Source: Porodaedalea pini (lineage: Eukaryota > Basidiomycota > Agaricomycetes > Hymenochaetales > Hymenochaetaceae). From it: 64,000 nt of DNA. The position numbers and the translations under genes were made by a program. Position 1 is the first letter of the stretch, and each line of letters starts with the position of its first letter. The stretch spans positions 1 to 64,000 of the forward strand of contig NBAY01000062.1 in NCBI GenBank assembly GCA_002794775.1. The letters are read 5' to 3'. Below the pieces are notes generated by a model. That model saw only the letters and a program-made list of their open reading frames with translations. It ran no database searches and was not told the DNA's origin. Below are positions 1 to 10,959 of this stretch, piece after piece.

Positions 1-517
1 TCCGCCACAGAATTGAACACCCAGAACTGCTGACACCCAGAACTGCTGAAGCTCCGAAGTGTCGGGGCTTCAGCGCAAGTTGGTTATTGTTGGTGTTTGC
101 CTTGTCAATGGCCCAGGACGAAGAAGGGCGGGAAGAGAAACGTCAATGCAGTGCTAGGTGTCGATAATGAAGGCCTTACGCTGTGGCGACACTCGCTGAT
201 ATCGTATCATCGAACGGCATCACGCTCTGACACAGCCCATTTGAGTAAAAATGAAGATTTGTGTACAGAGTTTCTTCACTGTCTTATAGACGGACGGCCC
301 GACTTCGATGGGTTTCCACGTCATCGGGGCACCTCCTTGCTCAAGCTTGTTGGTCTAGATCGAGTACAGCTTGGGATCTCGAAGCGTCACGGCAACTTGG
401 ATATGCTTACATAGAGGTTGACCCGGATGTGGCCTCCGCGCTCGTCGACGCTAGACTGCTCGAGCGTACTCGACGGCGTCTGTCTCCGACATCTGGCGGG
501 TAGGTCAGGTACGTCCA
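1..517 (-). pseudogene. Lectin-like pseudogene, copy 1 (fragment)
   Basis: Reverse-strand remnants of the gene that is intact at 3022-3762. An exon-2 equivalent starts at 517 right after a CAG acceptor with the residues WTYLTYP and degenerates by about 404. An exon-3 equivalent lies near 291-345 (GGAPMTWKPIEVGPS, against GGQPQAWKLIEVAPS in the intact gene). A last-exon equivalent (LQQFW) lies near 15-60, where the segment encoding it is partly duplicated in tandem. No exon 1 was found upstream and the frame is not continuous, so I call it a pseudogene; it may continue beyond the window edge. The parent family is inferred to be a ricin-B-like beta-trefoil protein. Confidence 0.6.
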
Positions 518-1780
518 CTGGGCGAGATAGATTTCATTCAGCAGGGTTCTTAAACTTGTGGCAGAGCATAGTTCGAATTGTGATGTACGACTTGGTTTTG
601 CGCGCCAGCTGGGTCTTGGGATCAAGCGAGAACGGGGTTAGTGGGTTGTTTGAGCGCTAACTTGCACATAGACTTGTCTTTCTGCTGAGACAGGATGTGA
701 GGCAAGGTGACGAATAGAAGTGAGCAGCGAACATTTCTATTGAGGCTGAGGTGGCTGCTAGCGTTGCACAAATTTCATCAAAGGGAAAGCGTGTGTGTGG
801 CCTTCGACCAACACGACGCTTATAGCACCAATACAGAGGTCTCTATGACTTCCTATCATTGTCCTGATTGCTTAGCAGCCTTTAGAGGTTTGGCCAGATA
901 GCTTGGACGTCTGATACTCCTTCGAGCCAATGAGCAGCAGCCAGAGCTTAAGCAGTCCGAGTCCACATAGATGAGAAGACCCACACCCGAGTCGTTCGAC
1001 ATCTTGCTTTTGCAGCACTGCCTTTGTACCGCATCAATGCTCTCAGAACTGGAAGGTCCACATTTCGGTTTGTTTTTATTCTTGATTGAAACGCTCTCTT
1101 GAGAATAGTTCAAACGTCTTGGAAGTTCGGATACGCACTGATCGAATAGTATGTAACCCAGAATCAAGTGCGCAATTGCAACTTGGATGTGGCCTGTGCT
1201 AATGTTCTTTAGAGCTGGTCCAGAGTGTTCACGTCTTCGTGCAGGGCTAGTTATTTGGGGCGAGAGGCTGGCGGTAGTCAGAGTGTCTTCAGATCTAGAC
1301 TCGAGGGAAACGCCAAAATTCGAGTTGCGATCACGTGCATACGTCGCGGTGTCGCATCGGAGAATTGCAAATCGGAGTCTCAACATGGTCTCAGCTGCGT
1401 GGTGTGGGATTCGAAAAAAGGTCGAGCTCAGTCTCGATATCAACAAACATCCACTATTCGTAGACACGCGTGCCTTATAGTTAGGGAAGGAAGCTTTACA
1501 GGCATCTCAAAGAGGCTACATGGTGCTACTAGAGGACTTTGTATGGAAAAACTGTTTCATGGTGACACTACTCGCTCTCAGCAGAGAATGTATTAGCATT
1601 CTAGTCCTCAACTCTCAACTTCCATTTGCTTGTCTTGTTTTCATAGGGGCTCACTCAGATTTCAATCTCGCATGGAAGCGCCTAAAGCGCTTAATATTTT
1701 GGTATAAAGATGTAGAGCATTTTGTGAAGCTTGAAGAACAAGTTGCTTCATCTCAGGCATGCTACGCCCACTCCTCCATC
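518..1780. other. Intergenic, no recognised gene
   Basis: About 1.26 kb without a recognisable gene. A 203-codon open frame on the minus strand (856-1467) has no motif I recognise, no paralogue in the window and no plausible splice partners. I see no repeats here. Confidence 0.4.
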
Positions 1781-2523
1781 ATGGTAGCTGACCTTTCGAG
1801 CATTGTCGCCCCTACCAGCGGCTACACGTACCAGATTCAGAATCTCAGATTTGGTCACTAGCTCAACGACGCAACTGCAAGCACCTCTGACGGAAGCTGG
1901 AACATTGGATGGCCAGCTTCCAATGCTACCAATCAGACTGTGAGTCACTATGCCGTGAACTCCAGTCCATCGCACTCCGGCTAAAATAATGTAGTGGACA
2001 TACCTCACCTACCCCTCTGACGCTGGTGATACCGTATTCACGCTCCAGACGCTGTCAATGACGCAAAACCAATCCTCCTTCGACAGTCGTAGGGTTATGT
2101 CCGTGTTAACACGGAGGTAGGAGTTCTTCGTATGAAAATAGAACAGAGGTTTACTCACCTTCGGAATCATAGAGCAACAAGCTCGAGCAAGGAGGTGCAC
2201 CTGTGGCTTTGAATGTAGTCGAAGTCGGTTCTGAAACCTCGATCTATAAGTCAGTAAATAGGCTTTCCACTCTCAGCTGAATGTGCCCGTTGAAGGATCT
2301 TACCGCAGTAACAGGATGGTGCCATTCGACGATATAATTTCAAAGAACAGTTCAGTCACCGCCACGGACATAAGTAGTGTCTGTTCTTTTCTTTTGATAT
2401 CCAGTATCATACTGGTTTACTCAACTTCTCCTCTCACGCCACTGACGGAACAGACCTCTCTACTAACCGGATAGCTCTGTAAGCCGACACAACTGAGGCT
2501 CAGCAGTTCTGGGCGTTTAAATT
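1781..2523 (+). pseudogene. Lectin-like pseudogene, copy 2
   Basis: Forward-strand paralogue of the gene at 3022-3762. Exon 1 starts at ATG 1781 and has the family core (YQIQNLRFGH), but an in-frame TAG at 1859-1861 stands where the intact gene has the Trp of HWLDNA. The reading otherwise continues to 1939, where a GTGAGT donor opens an intron ending at 1994. Exon 2 from 1995 reads WTYLTYPSDAGDTVFTLQ. A GGAPVALNVVEVG exon follows near 2187-2245, and a last exon ending QQFWAF lies near 2475-2520. One nonsense codon is certain; later exons are eroded. It is divergent to the intact copy, so the three form a local array. Confidence 0.65.
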
Positions 2524-3021
2524 GAACACAGCGTAATCAGTTTGGTCAATATTAATAGGATGGATAGTTTCTTGACAAGTACTCATTCCCGACAATGAGG
2601 TATTTCTGTTAATCTATATCTAGTCTTTTTGTTTGAGTGCAAATGCATAGCCTAATAAAGGATGATCGTCCGCCTTAGAAGGCCTGATGTTTGGGTAAGA
2701 AGACTCTCAAGTCCATTTGCACAGAATTTGAGAGTCGTGATGAGTCTCAGTCAAGGGTTCCCGGATGTTCAGTATCGCACGTACAAAGATACAGTATTAG
2801 TGGCGTAAAGCATTGGAACGTTCAAGTCTTGCATGACTAGATTTGACTATCGACTCACGTATGCAATAAAGGCACTAAACAAGCAATCACATTCAATGGA
2901 CAACAGGTACATGAACCGAATCAACAATGGGAGAAGGGATTTTCTCGTATTCAGCTCCAGCAAGCCTCGAGCTTGACCTCTGAGAGCTCGGGTCTACCAA
3001 CGCCCGGAGCATCCGCCTCGG

Positions 3022-3762
3022 CTAATTGAAGGTCCAGAACTGCTCAAGCGAAGATATGTCTTGCTGCAGCTCCACCTGGTTGGCCGCGACACTCGTTATA
3101 GCCTGAATTGCAGGTCAGTCTTTCTTCATTGTGAAAAATCAACAGAAGGCTTACGGCGTTGATATCGGTCGCAACAAGCCTTCCGTCAGAAGAGAAAATG
3201 TCTTCAAAAGGTGACATCCTGGAAAAGTAGACGAATAAAATATTTAAAGAATATTCATAACGGAGTGCTCTTACTTGAAGATGGATGGGGCAACTTCAAT
3301 GAGCTTCCAAGCCTGCGGCTGGCCTCCATGAACTAACTTGTTGGTCTGAAAGGATGGGCTGAGCAAATTTGCATAGAGGGAGAACGGGTCACTTACGGAT
3401 GAGTCGACGCGGACGTAGCCGCCGCGGCCATCGATAATAGCATCAGAATTGCTCTGGATCGTAGAAAGGGCCTGGAGGGTAAAAACAGTGTCTCCATTGC
3501 TTGACGGATAGGTGAGGTACGTCCACTAGCAAAGCGGTGAGTCTACACGCTCAACACGCATTGGAACCTTATTTACAATCTGGTTTGTCGTCTCGGGGCT
3601 GTTCTGCTGCCAAGAGATGATAGGGTTGCCGTCCACAGTGGCCGCGTTCGCATTGTCGAGCCAGTGCGCAAACCCGAGATTCTCGACCTGATAGTTGTTA
3701 CCACTGGAAGGAGTAACAGCGTTGGCAGCAAGAGAGGTGAAGTTGAGGTTAGTGGGCGACAT
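3022..3762 (-). CDS. Beta-trefoil (ricin B-like) lectin-type protein
   Basis: Spliced model: complement of 3022-3102, 3155-3218, 3275-3345, 3397-3525 and 3577-3762, five exons in frame, 176 residues. Every junction is GT-AG and the same phases recur in the degenerate copies. The N-terminus (YQVENLGFAHWLDN, then ISWQQN) resembles the first subdomain of fungal ricin-B/CCL2-type beta-trefoil lectins, and the C-terminus ends EQFWTFN, like the final QxW-type strand. I see no signal peptide, so the product is probably cytosolic, as in many mushroom defence lectins. Sugar binding is inferred from the fold only. It may instead be a family of unknown function that only resembles a trefoil. Start chosen at ATG 3760-3762; an upstream extension of the frame lacks support. 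Confidence 0.7.
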
Positions 3763-3982
3763 CGTATGGCAGAAGTGGTAACAAGTGTGGCTTGGGATAG
3801 CTCTGAAGAATGGCTCTGAAGCTGAGGCTGTAGTGACCAAGCGGACGAGCTTTTATACCTGAGCGAATCTGCGCGGACATTCTCGTTGACGATTATTAGA
3901 CGTATTTTCTTTCAGGCTGACCAAAGCGGAAGATGGATACCCTCCAGACACCGAACGTGAGATTAACTGTCTGATTCGCCTC

Positions 3983-4944
3983 TCATGGCAGATTACGCGA
4001 AACAGCGAGAGTCAGGTCCGCGGCCAAACGTAGTGTAATGTGCAGCGTCTGACTTCCAATTGCGATCATCAGACCGCCCTGTATACATTCAGCAGTCGCC
4101 ACAGTGAAAGGAAGCGTGAATGTATACTGTGTCAACAGACCTCTGATTAGGGGAGCACAGAAACCCCGTCTCAGGTAATGCTTGCGCTCGTGTTGGCTCA
4201 GAACATTATACATTGCAAACTTTTTCAAGTCGGATTCAGTAAACGATCAGTTAGGTCGCATGCAAGCACATGGACTCGTACCTCAAGACGCATCCTAGAC
4301 ACTGAAAGCACGCATACCCATTGCTGAATTGCGACAGCGAAGTCTGCTTAGGACAAAATCCGCTCGGTGCGCAAGGTCCTGCTGTCTGAGTAGAAGCTTA
4401 GCGGTGATGTGTACGAAACTAGAAATACAGGTCGACTGACTTTTAAAGCCTCCAGGTCCAGGTCCAATAAGATCCAGACCACATGCATCACTTCTGATTT
4501 TCCAACGAGCTGCAGCTGTGGTGCTAAATGATCGCCAGCACTAAGATTTGCATATTTGCAGATCCTCGTCTGTCTTCTTTCTGTTTTTATCGGTAGGAAC
4601 AATGGTATTTCCGATCAAAGAGGCACGGGAAGAGTATGAAATACAAGCCTTTTTTACCCGGACAGGATGGCAACATTCAGACACATTCAAAAGAAACTGA
4701 CCCGAGGTTCATTGATTTTCCCAGCAGTATGCATGTGACGCGAAACTCTACAGAGTTCACGTCGCTTGATCCCTGTAAGTGCGCGAACCATCTTCCCCTT
4801 GAGAAGTATTAAGCTCAATAAGTCTGAAGAATGACTCACCGTGCGAGCTTCCCTTAGCATCAGAAATCGAAGTCTGTTGACGAGCTCCGATGTCAGTATC
4901 TCATCGTTACTGAGATTCCATCTCAGAGAAGCTGGGTCCGACAT
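3983..4944 (-). CDS. Possible multi-exon gene of unknown function
   Basis: Several minus-strand open segments with intron-like gaps. An exon from ATG 4944 (MSDPASLRWNLSNDEIL) runs to a GTGAGT donor after REART near 4839, then GKMVRALTGIKRREL follows a CAAG acceptor. A segment near 4440-4530 reads SEVMHVVWILLDLDLEAL, and the terminal segment 3983-4228 contains LPFTVATAECIQGGLMIAIG. Part of the last two segments is hydrophobic, which could suggest a membrane protein. I could not join all segments into one reading frame and recognise no family, so this may be a decayed gene or chance open frames. Confidence 0.25.
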
Positions 4945-5186
4945 CGTATAGAGTAGCTAACAAGCTCGGTTTTGTGTGGACTTTGGGTGCTCTTCAACAA
5001 AGGTTTAGTATCGCACCAAATGGATAAATCACAAATTAGATTTTGAGTCGTTCTCTAAGGAGCAATGTTAAGGTGATGCCACATGGCCAGGTCGAGTGCT
5101 AGTCTCCGACGCACGCCATAAACTGCAAAGATGATGCCTTTTGATTGCTTCGGACAAGTAAAATTATTTAAGTTTGTCATTTGTCA

Positions 5187-6003
5187 TTAACGAGTGGCTT
5201 GAACGAGAATGCCAAAGACCACGGAGACAAGCAGAGCAATGAATGACGAAATAAAGACGACAGTAAGACGGGCGGGTGGAAATTTGCCGGCAATGAGCGC
5301 CGCTTGGATGCGAAAATAGCGCATGGCCCCTTTCCGTTTGATGTTCATATGGTTCATTTCATAATACATGGCAGAAACAGGAGGAAGGTACGCACCAATA
5401 AGCAGAACAAGAATACCAATTACGACTATAGTCGCCCCCAAGGGGAGCGCGAAACGAAGCAGGTTTTCTTTTATTCGGTCAGACTGGTTCGATGGCGAAG
5501 AGATGGAAAACAGCTGAACAAGGGCTACAAGGACAAAATAATTAATGGTAAGAAAGATTTAGAGGCCACGTGTAAGGAGAGCACGCACCTACGCCCGCGG
5601 AAGCTAAAGCAAGACTCGTGCGCACATATGCAAGGAACGTGCGTTCTGACGCTAAGTGATCTCGGGCGACGCTTCCAGAGTTTTCGAGCATGAGGTATGG
5701 AGAATAGTTATTGCTCAGGAACTGCAATACTCCTCTTTGCTCAGTCTGTTGACCTGTGCCGTTCTGGCATCCTTCCGATACCCGATTCACGTCCTCAGCA
5801 CAAATCACCAGGCCGGCAGTCTGCTCAAGGGCAGGTTGATTCTTTAAAGTTGAACCATACGAAGTATGGTCCGTAGCACTGAGTGGAGAATCTGGAGAGT
5901 TTGAACGTGATGGGGAAGTGTTCGTTGCAGGACTTGTAGGCGGAGGCTCAGGTGCGGAGGGTCCAGCATATTGCGAGTGCGCAGTTAAACCAGACTCCGA
6001 CAT
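5187..6003 (-). CDS. DUF202 (YidH-type) small membrane protein
   Basis: Two exons, complement of 5187-5524 and 5589-6003, 250 residues; the 64-bp intron starts GTGCGT and ends TTGTAG. The first ~100 residues are Ser/Pro-rich and probably disordered and cytosolic. The DUF202 signature follows (ARDHLASERTFLAYVRTSLA, then LASAGVALVQLFSI across the splice). Three hydrophobic helices follow: the signature helix, one around LGATIVVIGILVLLIGAYLP, and a C-terminal one around VFISSFIALLVSVVFGILV. The domain occurs in bacteria and fungi; a related domain ends the vacuolar VTC polyphosphate subunits, but no SPX or polymerase domain is present. Substrate unknown. Start at ATG 6003 gives the only N-terminus in frame. 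Confidence 0.85.
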
Positions 6004-6542
6004 ATAACCAGCCTAACGACTACTATGAGCCTTTCTCCTCCTGTTGTTAAAAATGTAAAGTTCCACTCACTAAACTGGGTCGGGGCTGAATGAAATGCGG
6101 AGTCTGCACACCGTCACAGACGTACGGCGTTGGGCACGTGCCAGTATATACACAACGCGTCGCTCCATTCTTTCCACGCTCAGTTCAAGCTCCGCCCATA
6201 TACCATGGAAAATCACCATCGGAAAATCGAGTTGTATCAATTGCTTGATGTTCTTACCGGACTTATCTTAAATTTAAAAGCAAGCGTGACTAAGAGCATT
6301 CGATTTCGCTCGACTTCACTCGGTTATATTTGAGCCTCAACGTTTGCTATTGTGCATGTTGTTTGTGGCGATAACAAACAAAGAAAGAACAATATAACTT
6401 ATAAGCATCTAGCCTCTCCCCGGAGAAGGGCAACTTCATCCCTATTCTTTTCCAACCTATGTATTCTACTACCCTCCTAAGTCCTTGACCGCAAACCAGA
6501 AGTAGCTCGTGTACTTCATCGTAGAGATCTGCCTTACTGTAA

Positions 6543-6880
6543 CGCTTGCCAGAAATTTTGCAGTTAAGACCAAAACGTGATTGTTATAAAAACTTACTTG
6601 CCCATGGGGAGATACGCTCCAGCCACAATTGGATAGACGTCCGATTGTCTCCCTGCCGTTTCTGTTGTAATATTTGTTGTTTCAGGGCCTTTCGCAACCG
6701 TAAGTCTGGCAGAACGCGAAAAGCTGACCCAAAAGTGGCCTGAATTGGCGGTGCTCTTTGGCAGTGGCACATTGATATTGGCAGTGGCAAGCATCGATGG
6801 GCCACAGGGAATCTTTCCACATTCGGATCAAGGAAAAAAACAAGATAGGAAGATACACGTGTTCGAGACGCGACAAATAA
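6543..6880 (-). repeat. Upstream remnant shared with FunK1 E (divergent ORF fragment)
   Basis: This stretch matches 57670-57982 upstream of FunK1 copy E at DNA level, in the same position relative to the kinase start and on the opposite strand to the kinase. Here a frame at 6594-6794 is open and ends in PMGK directly before a GTAAGT donor; in the copy near E the same frame has a stop. A more degraded trace lies at 10225-10340 upstream of copy B. I read it as the truncated 5' end of a neighbouring gene that was duplicated together with the kinases. Confidence 0.5.
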
Positions 6881-6885
6881 CAACG

Positions 6886-7053
6886 TGACAGTCGTGAAAT
6901 TTAAATCTGATCAGGGCACAGCCTTGCCACTAGTACTTCCAAACTTGATCTCAAGCCACGTCCAGTCGGTCTTGCACTTCGACTCATCCTCCTGTTTTTG
7001 AACACAACAGTGGCACTTCAAGCCACGGTCCTCGCTAATATAAGTAAGTCCAA
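6886..7053 (+). promoter_or_regulatory. FunK1 A promoter cassette with TATA box
   Basis: A block found upstream of all six FunK1 copies in the window. In order it has a GTGACRGACGTGAAAT-like stretch, two direct copies of CAAGCCACG about 65 bp apart, a stretch reading CATCCTCCTGTTTTTGAACA, and a TATA box GCTAATATAAGTAAG (TATA at 7036-7044). The ATG used at 7130 lies 94 bp after the TATA, matching E and F. Conservation of non-coding DNA beyond the rest of the upstream region suggests either a recent shared origin or functional constraint. Confidence 0.7.
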
Positions 7054-7129
7054 CATGCTTTTTCTTCACTTGTCGAATATCCTCTTTCTTTTCATCATCT
7101 GCCCGTCCCTGTTCTCGTCTAACTTCACC

Positions 7130-9920
7130 ATGCCTGAATCCTCTAGACTCGACGAGCTTCCCCCTCTGAAGCTTTGTCCTCTACAGCCGGACACTCCACG
7201 ACCTTGTGACAAAGCGAAGGCCTCGAACGAACTTTCTGTTTATAATTCCGACCACACACCCCAAAGACATAAGGTGCACACGTATTCCGCCAGTGCGGGG
7301 CACTTAGATAAACGCGTCAAAGCCGAAAAGAAGGACGACATCCACGCCTCCCTCAAGAAGGAAGTTATGGACGCGACTTTCTATGACGACCGTTATCTTG
7401 TCAAAAACAAGTTCCCGGACGTTTTGTTTAAAAAGTTTAGCGACCCGAAAGACGCGGTCAAACTCTTCCTCGATCCACATCCGCCAATAATTGTCGAAGG
7501 GGCGAGCGAGGAATTGTCAACCGGATCTGAGGTCGACGCCAATGAGCCTGAATCTCATCAGGCCCACGAAACCGAAGCTCAGCCCGAGTCGTCTTCTCGA
7601 GCCGCCGAACCATCGAAGGCACAGATACATCATTCCTCTGGGAAGGAAACGTCTGGTGAACGAGCCATTCGGCCGCAGAAACAGCTCCCTCGTCGCACCT
7701 GCAGTCGTAACTCTACCTTTATTGAATCTTCCCCTACTTCCAAACAAGAAACAGGACCCGTCGCTGATATTCTCAATGCCTTGAGTGCTGGGGACCGCCG
7801 TCTTTACGACCCGAATGCGAAGACATGGGTGAATTGGCCCAAGACGTGTCTACCAGGAGCAGAGGAAGACGTCGCAGCGTATCTCAACAAGGTGGTGGCC
7901 TCTGCACGCCTGTTCCTAAACAACGACGAAGAACTGAAGGAGGTCGATGACGACTGGGTGTTCTCCGCACGGTACAGGAATACTCCCGTGAAGTCTGATG
8001 GTGCAGCGCGGAAACCAGACATCGTCCTAGTGCCCCGCATCCATGCGAATGCAGCGAAGTCCGGGTTTTGGAACGACATCTATGCCATTGGCGAGTTGAA
8101 ATCGAATCCTGATTTCTCATTGTCAGACCTTGTCGGAGACTTCTCTGAGTATGCTCGCCTTTGTTTCGGTCATCAGCGGGCACGTCGCTTCGTCCTTGGC
8201 TTCAGTCTACTCGACACCAAGATGCGTCTGTGGAAGTTCGATCGTTCCGGCATCCTTGTTTCACACGAGTTCGATGTGCACGAGAACCCATTGGATTTCT
8301 TGCGCGTCATCCTCGGTTTAATTCTTGGCGACGATTACTACATTGGCCTCGATCCATCTTTCACTCGTGAAGACAACAAGGATTGGATCATGCTCAACAA
8401 CAAGCGATACAAAATCCATCGAACAATTCACTTGGACCCAGTAATCCGCGGCCGGGGAACCGTGGCCCTTCTTGTGGAAGACGACGCTGGTGAACTTCTC
8501 GTTATGAAGGATCAGTGGGTAGATCGGACTCGGGAAGTCAAGGAGTACGCAATGCTCAATATAGTGAATGGCGTAGAGGGTGTCGTCTCACTCAAAGACC
8601 ATCAACTTGTTCACTTTAAAGTAGGGGACGAGATCGTACACGACAGCACTGAAGACGACCGAAGCTCAGAGGAGTTACAGCGTGAGGTTGAATCTCGTGA
8701 GATCGAGACTCGTGATCATTACAGGCTGCTTATGAAGCCGTACGGAAAGAAGCTGGAAGACTTCAAGTCGTTAAAGGAGCTCGTCTCTGTTTTCCGGGAC
8801 TATATGCAAGGTATGAACTGTTATCTTTCACAGTTGTTTATGATTAGTATGACTCATGTTGTACTCCTTCTAGTTATCAAAGACCTCCTCGAACGCAACG
8901 TCGTGCATCGCGATATCAGTCCACGCAACGTCATTCTAGTCGAGCTTGAGGGCGAGCTACTTCGAAGGGGCTTCCTAATCGACTTCGATTATGCTATACT
9001 TCGATCACGCCAGACACGAGCGATAGCAGAGCGGACGGTCTGTTTCTCATCTCATTGTCGCATATTTTTTGCTAATGAAACGAATGTAGGGAACGCTGCC
9101 CTTCATGGCCGTCGATGTACTGAAGGGTGAGACACAAAAACATGACTTTTATCATGATGTGGAGTCGGCTTTCTACGTCCTGATATGGATCTGTCTTACT
9201 CAAAATGGGCCGAACAACGAGCCTCGTCCTGCGTCGGAGTATAAATTCAAGGGCTCCGCACTCCACCTTTGGTGCTGTGGGGGGGATGGTGAAGAACTAG
9301 CAATGACGCAGGTCGGGCTTAGCAAACAATCTATGATGGAAAACCAAAACAACTTCGAGCGGAGAATCATCAGTTGCCTACCGGAGTATTTCAAACCCCT
9401 CTCTCCGCTTCTCCGTAATTTGCGAAGAATTATTTTCCGGATCCCAGAGCTTCCGGATAACGAGACCGATGAAAATCAGCAGAATTCAGACGATTTGAAA
9501 GTGTCTGAGAAACGAGAAGATCTGGATACAATCCTCGATTTGCTTCAAGAGGCGTTGAACGAGCTTCCAGTCGAAGGGAAGCCTTCGGGCATCATCGACA
9601 ACCAACTTGGTGACAAATCTACTCAGTCTCCGGCGGGTGTGATTCAGGCTGACATGGAACCTCGAGTCGAATCTATCAAGGACCAGATACCCGACCTGAT
9701 ACGGCCTTGTGACTGGACGAATATGGACGATTTGAAACACACTCCATTACAGAGCACACGTGGAACATCGGAGCTGCTTAGGACAGCAGTGACGAACTCT
9801 ACAAGCCAGCACATGGTGTCGCGGGGAGAAAAGCGTTCCCATGATGAGGAGCCTGCAGTAGTGCCTGCACCTCTATCATCCTCAACGAAGCGTTCGAAGC
9901 GCTCGTCGGATGATGTGTAG
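7130..9920 (+). CDS. FunK1-type protein kinase, copy A
   Basis: Spliced model 7130-8810, 8874-9037, 9090-9920, giving 891 residues, with GT-AG introns of 63 and 52 bp at the positions used in all paralogues. FunK1 kinases are fungal, mostly basidiomycete, distant relatives of eukaryotic protein kinases; substrates are unknown. Visible core: the ATP-site lysine in LLVMKDQW (about residue 460), the catalytic loop HRDISPRN (H572-D574), and the metal-binding DFD (597-599). The N-terminal ~200 residues are charged and Ser/Pro-rich, followed by the family block WPKT...AAYLNKVV...SDGAARKPDI. The C-terminus has a basic stretch (GEKRSHDEE, then KRSKRSSDD) that could be a nuclear signal. All key residues are intact, so it is probably active. 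The start matches E and F; the frame is open upstream to before the TATA box, see findings. Copy D is its closest relative. Confidence 0.9.
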
Positions 9921-10354
9921 ATAGTCATATGCCGACAAGGGAGTTCTGTTTGACACTTTGTCCTCCTTATCCTTGATTTGCCAACCTATCTACGCTCTTG
10001 CCTTTTTTTCTTTTCTATTCTATGCTTTTCTCGCTCATTTTCAACCGCATTCCTCCAGCATTATCGCAACGGTCTCGTCATATAATGTAGATAAATTTCG
10101 AACAAATGCATCTGTACATCTATTCGAGAGTTTCTTGAATAATTTTGATTTGTGTATATACATAGATTAACGTGTGGTACAGTGACAACTGCGTGTATGA
10201 CTCCCACCGTTTCAATTGCAATACTTGTTGTTTAGAAACCGTAAGTCTGGCAGAACGCGTAAGGTTGATTGACTAGCATATTGGCCAGGAGAGGGTATCA
10301 ATAGGGAATCTTTCCACATCCCGATCAAGGAAAAGGACAAGACGGGAAGTCAAG

Positions 10355-10674
10355 CCCAGGGAAAAATAGCAATTGTGGTATAGAATCATATAGAGTGAGA
10401 TCTAACCAGAAATCGACATCGAGTGGAAATCGAGTGTGGGACGTTTTCATATTGTGATATCGAATGGTCATCAAAAGTACAAATTTTAAGGCTGCGAAGA
10501 GGCTCGATTTCACTCGTTTCTACTCAATTTTCAAATCACAAACATCGAGTGATTTCGAGTGGTATCAGATTTCACAACATAAAAGCGTCCAGCACTCGAT
10601 TTCATTCGATGCTCATTTGATGGTGATATTTCACTCGATCCGACTCGATGCCACAATTGCTAATTTTCACTGGG
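10355..10674. mobile_element. MITE in the copy B upstream region
   Basis: A 320-bp insert flanked by the 7-bp direct repeat AGTCAAG (10348-10354 and 10675-10681). It has imperfect terminal inverted repeats starting CCCAGGGAAAAATAGC and ending TAATTTTCACTGGG, continuing through CAATTGTGG. It splits upstream sequence that is contiguous in copies A, E and F. The interior is full of TCGAGTG/CACTCGA-like heptamers in both orientations. No ORF of its own. Class uncertain: the target size is close to hAT (8 bp) or Mutator-like (9 bp) elements. Confidence 0.6.
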
Positions 10675-10689
10675 AGTCAAGACGCGACA

Positions 10690-10905
10690 AATAACAACGT
10701 GACAGACGTGAAATCTGAAAATTTGATCAGAGATTCAGAGCACATGTACAGCTTTGCCACTTCCAAACTTGATCTCAAGCCACGTCCAGTAATTCCAGTC
10801 GGTCTTGCACCTCGACTCATCCTCCTGTTTTTGAACATGACACGGCGCAACAGTAGCAATCGGCATCTCAAACCACGGCTCTCGCTCATATAAGTAAGTC
10901 CAGCT
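10690..10905 (+). promoter_or_regulatory. FunK1 B promoter cassette
   Basis: Same cassette as upstream of copy A, with an extra AATTCCAGT-type change and a CTCATATAAGTAAG TATA box at about 10887-10894. The second CAAGCCACG is altered to CAAACCACG. The gene behind it has lost its start codon, so the promoter is probably a relic. Confidence 0.55.
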
Positions 10906-10959
10906 CCGCATGCCGAGTACCCCATTATCTGTCAGTCCCTGTTCTCATCTGACTTCACC

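Noticed and set aside
856..1467. 203-codon minus-strand frame
   Set aside because: No recognisable motif, no splice partners and no paralogue in the window; overlaps other short frames. Probably chance.
6200..6330. TCGATTTCGCTCGAC-like stretch resembling the motif-rich MITE at 10355-10674
   Set aside because: Only short motif similarity; no terminal repeats or target duplication found.
6998..7129. Upstream extension of FunK1 A to 6998
   Set aside because: It would start before the TATA box at 7036, and copies E and F start at the position equivalent to 7130.
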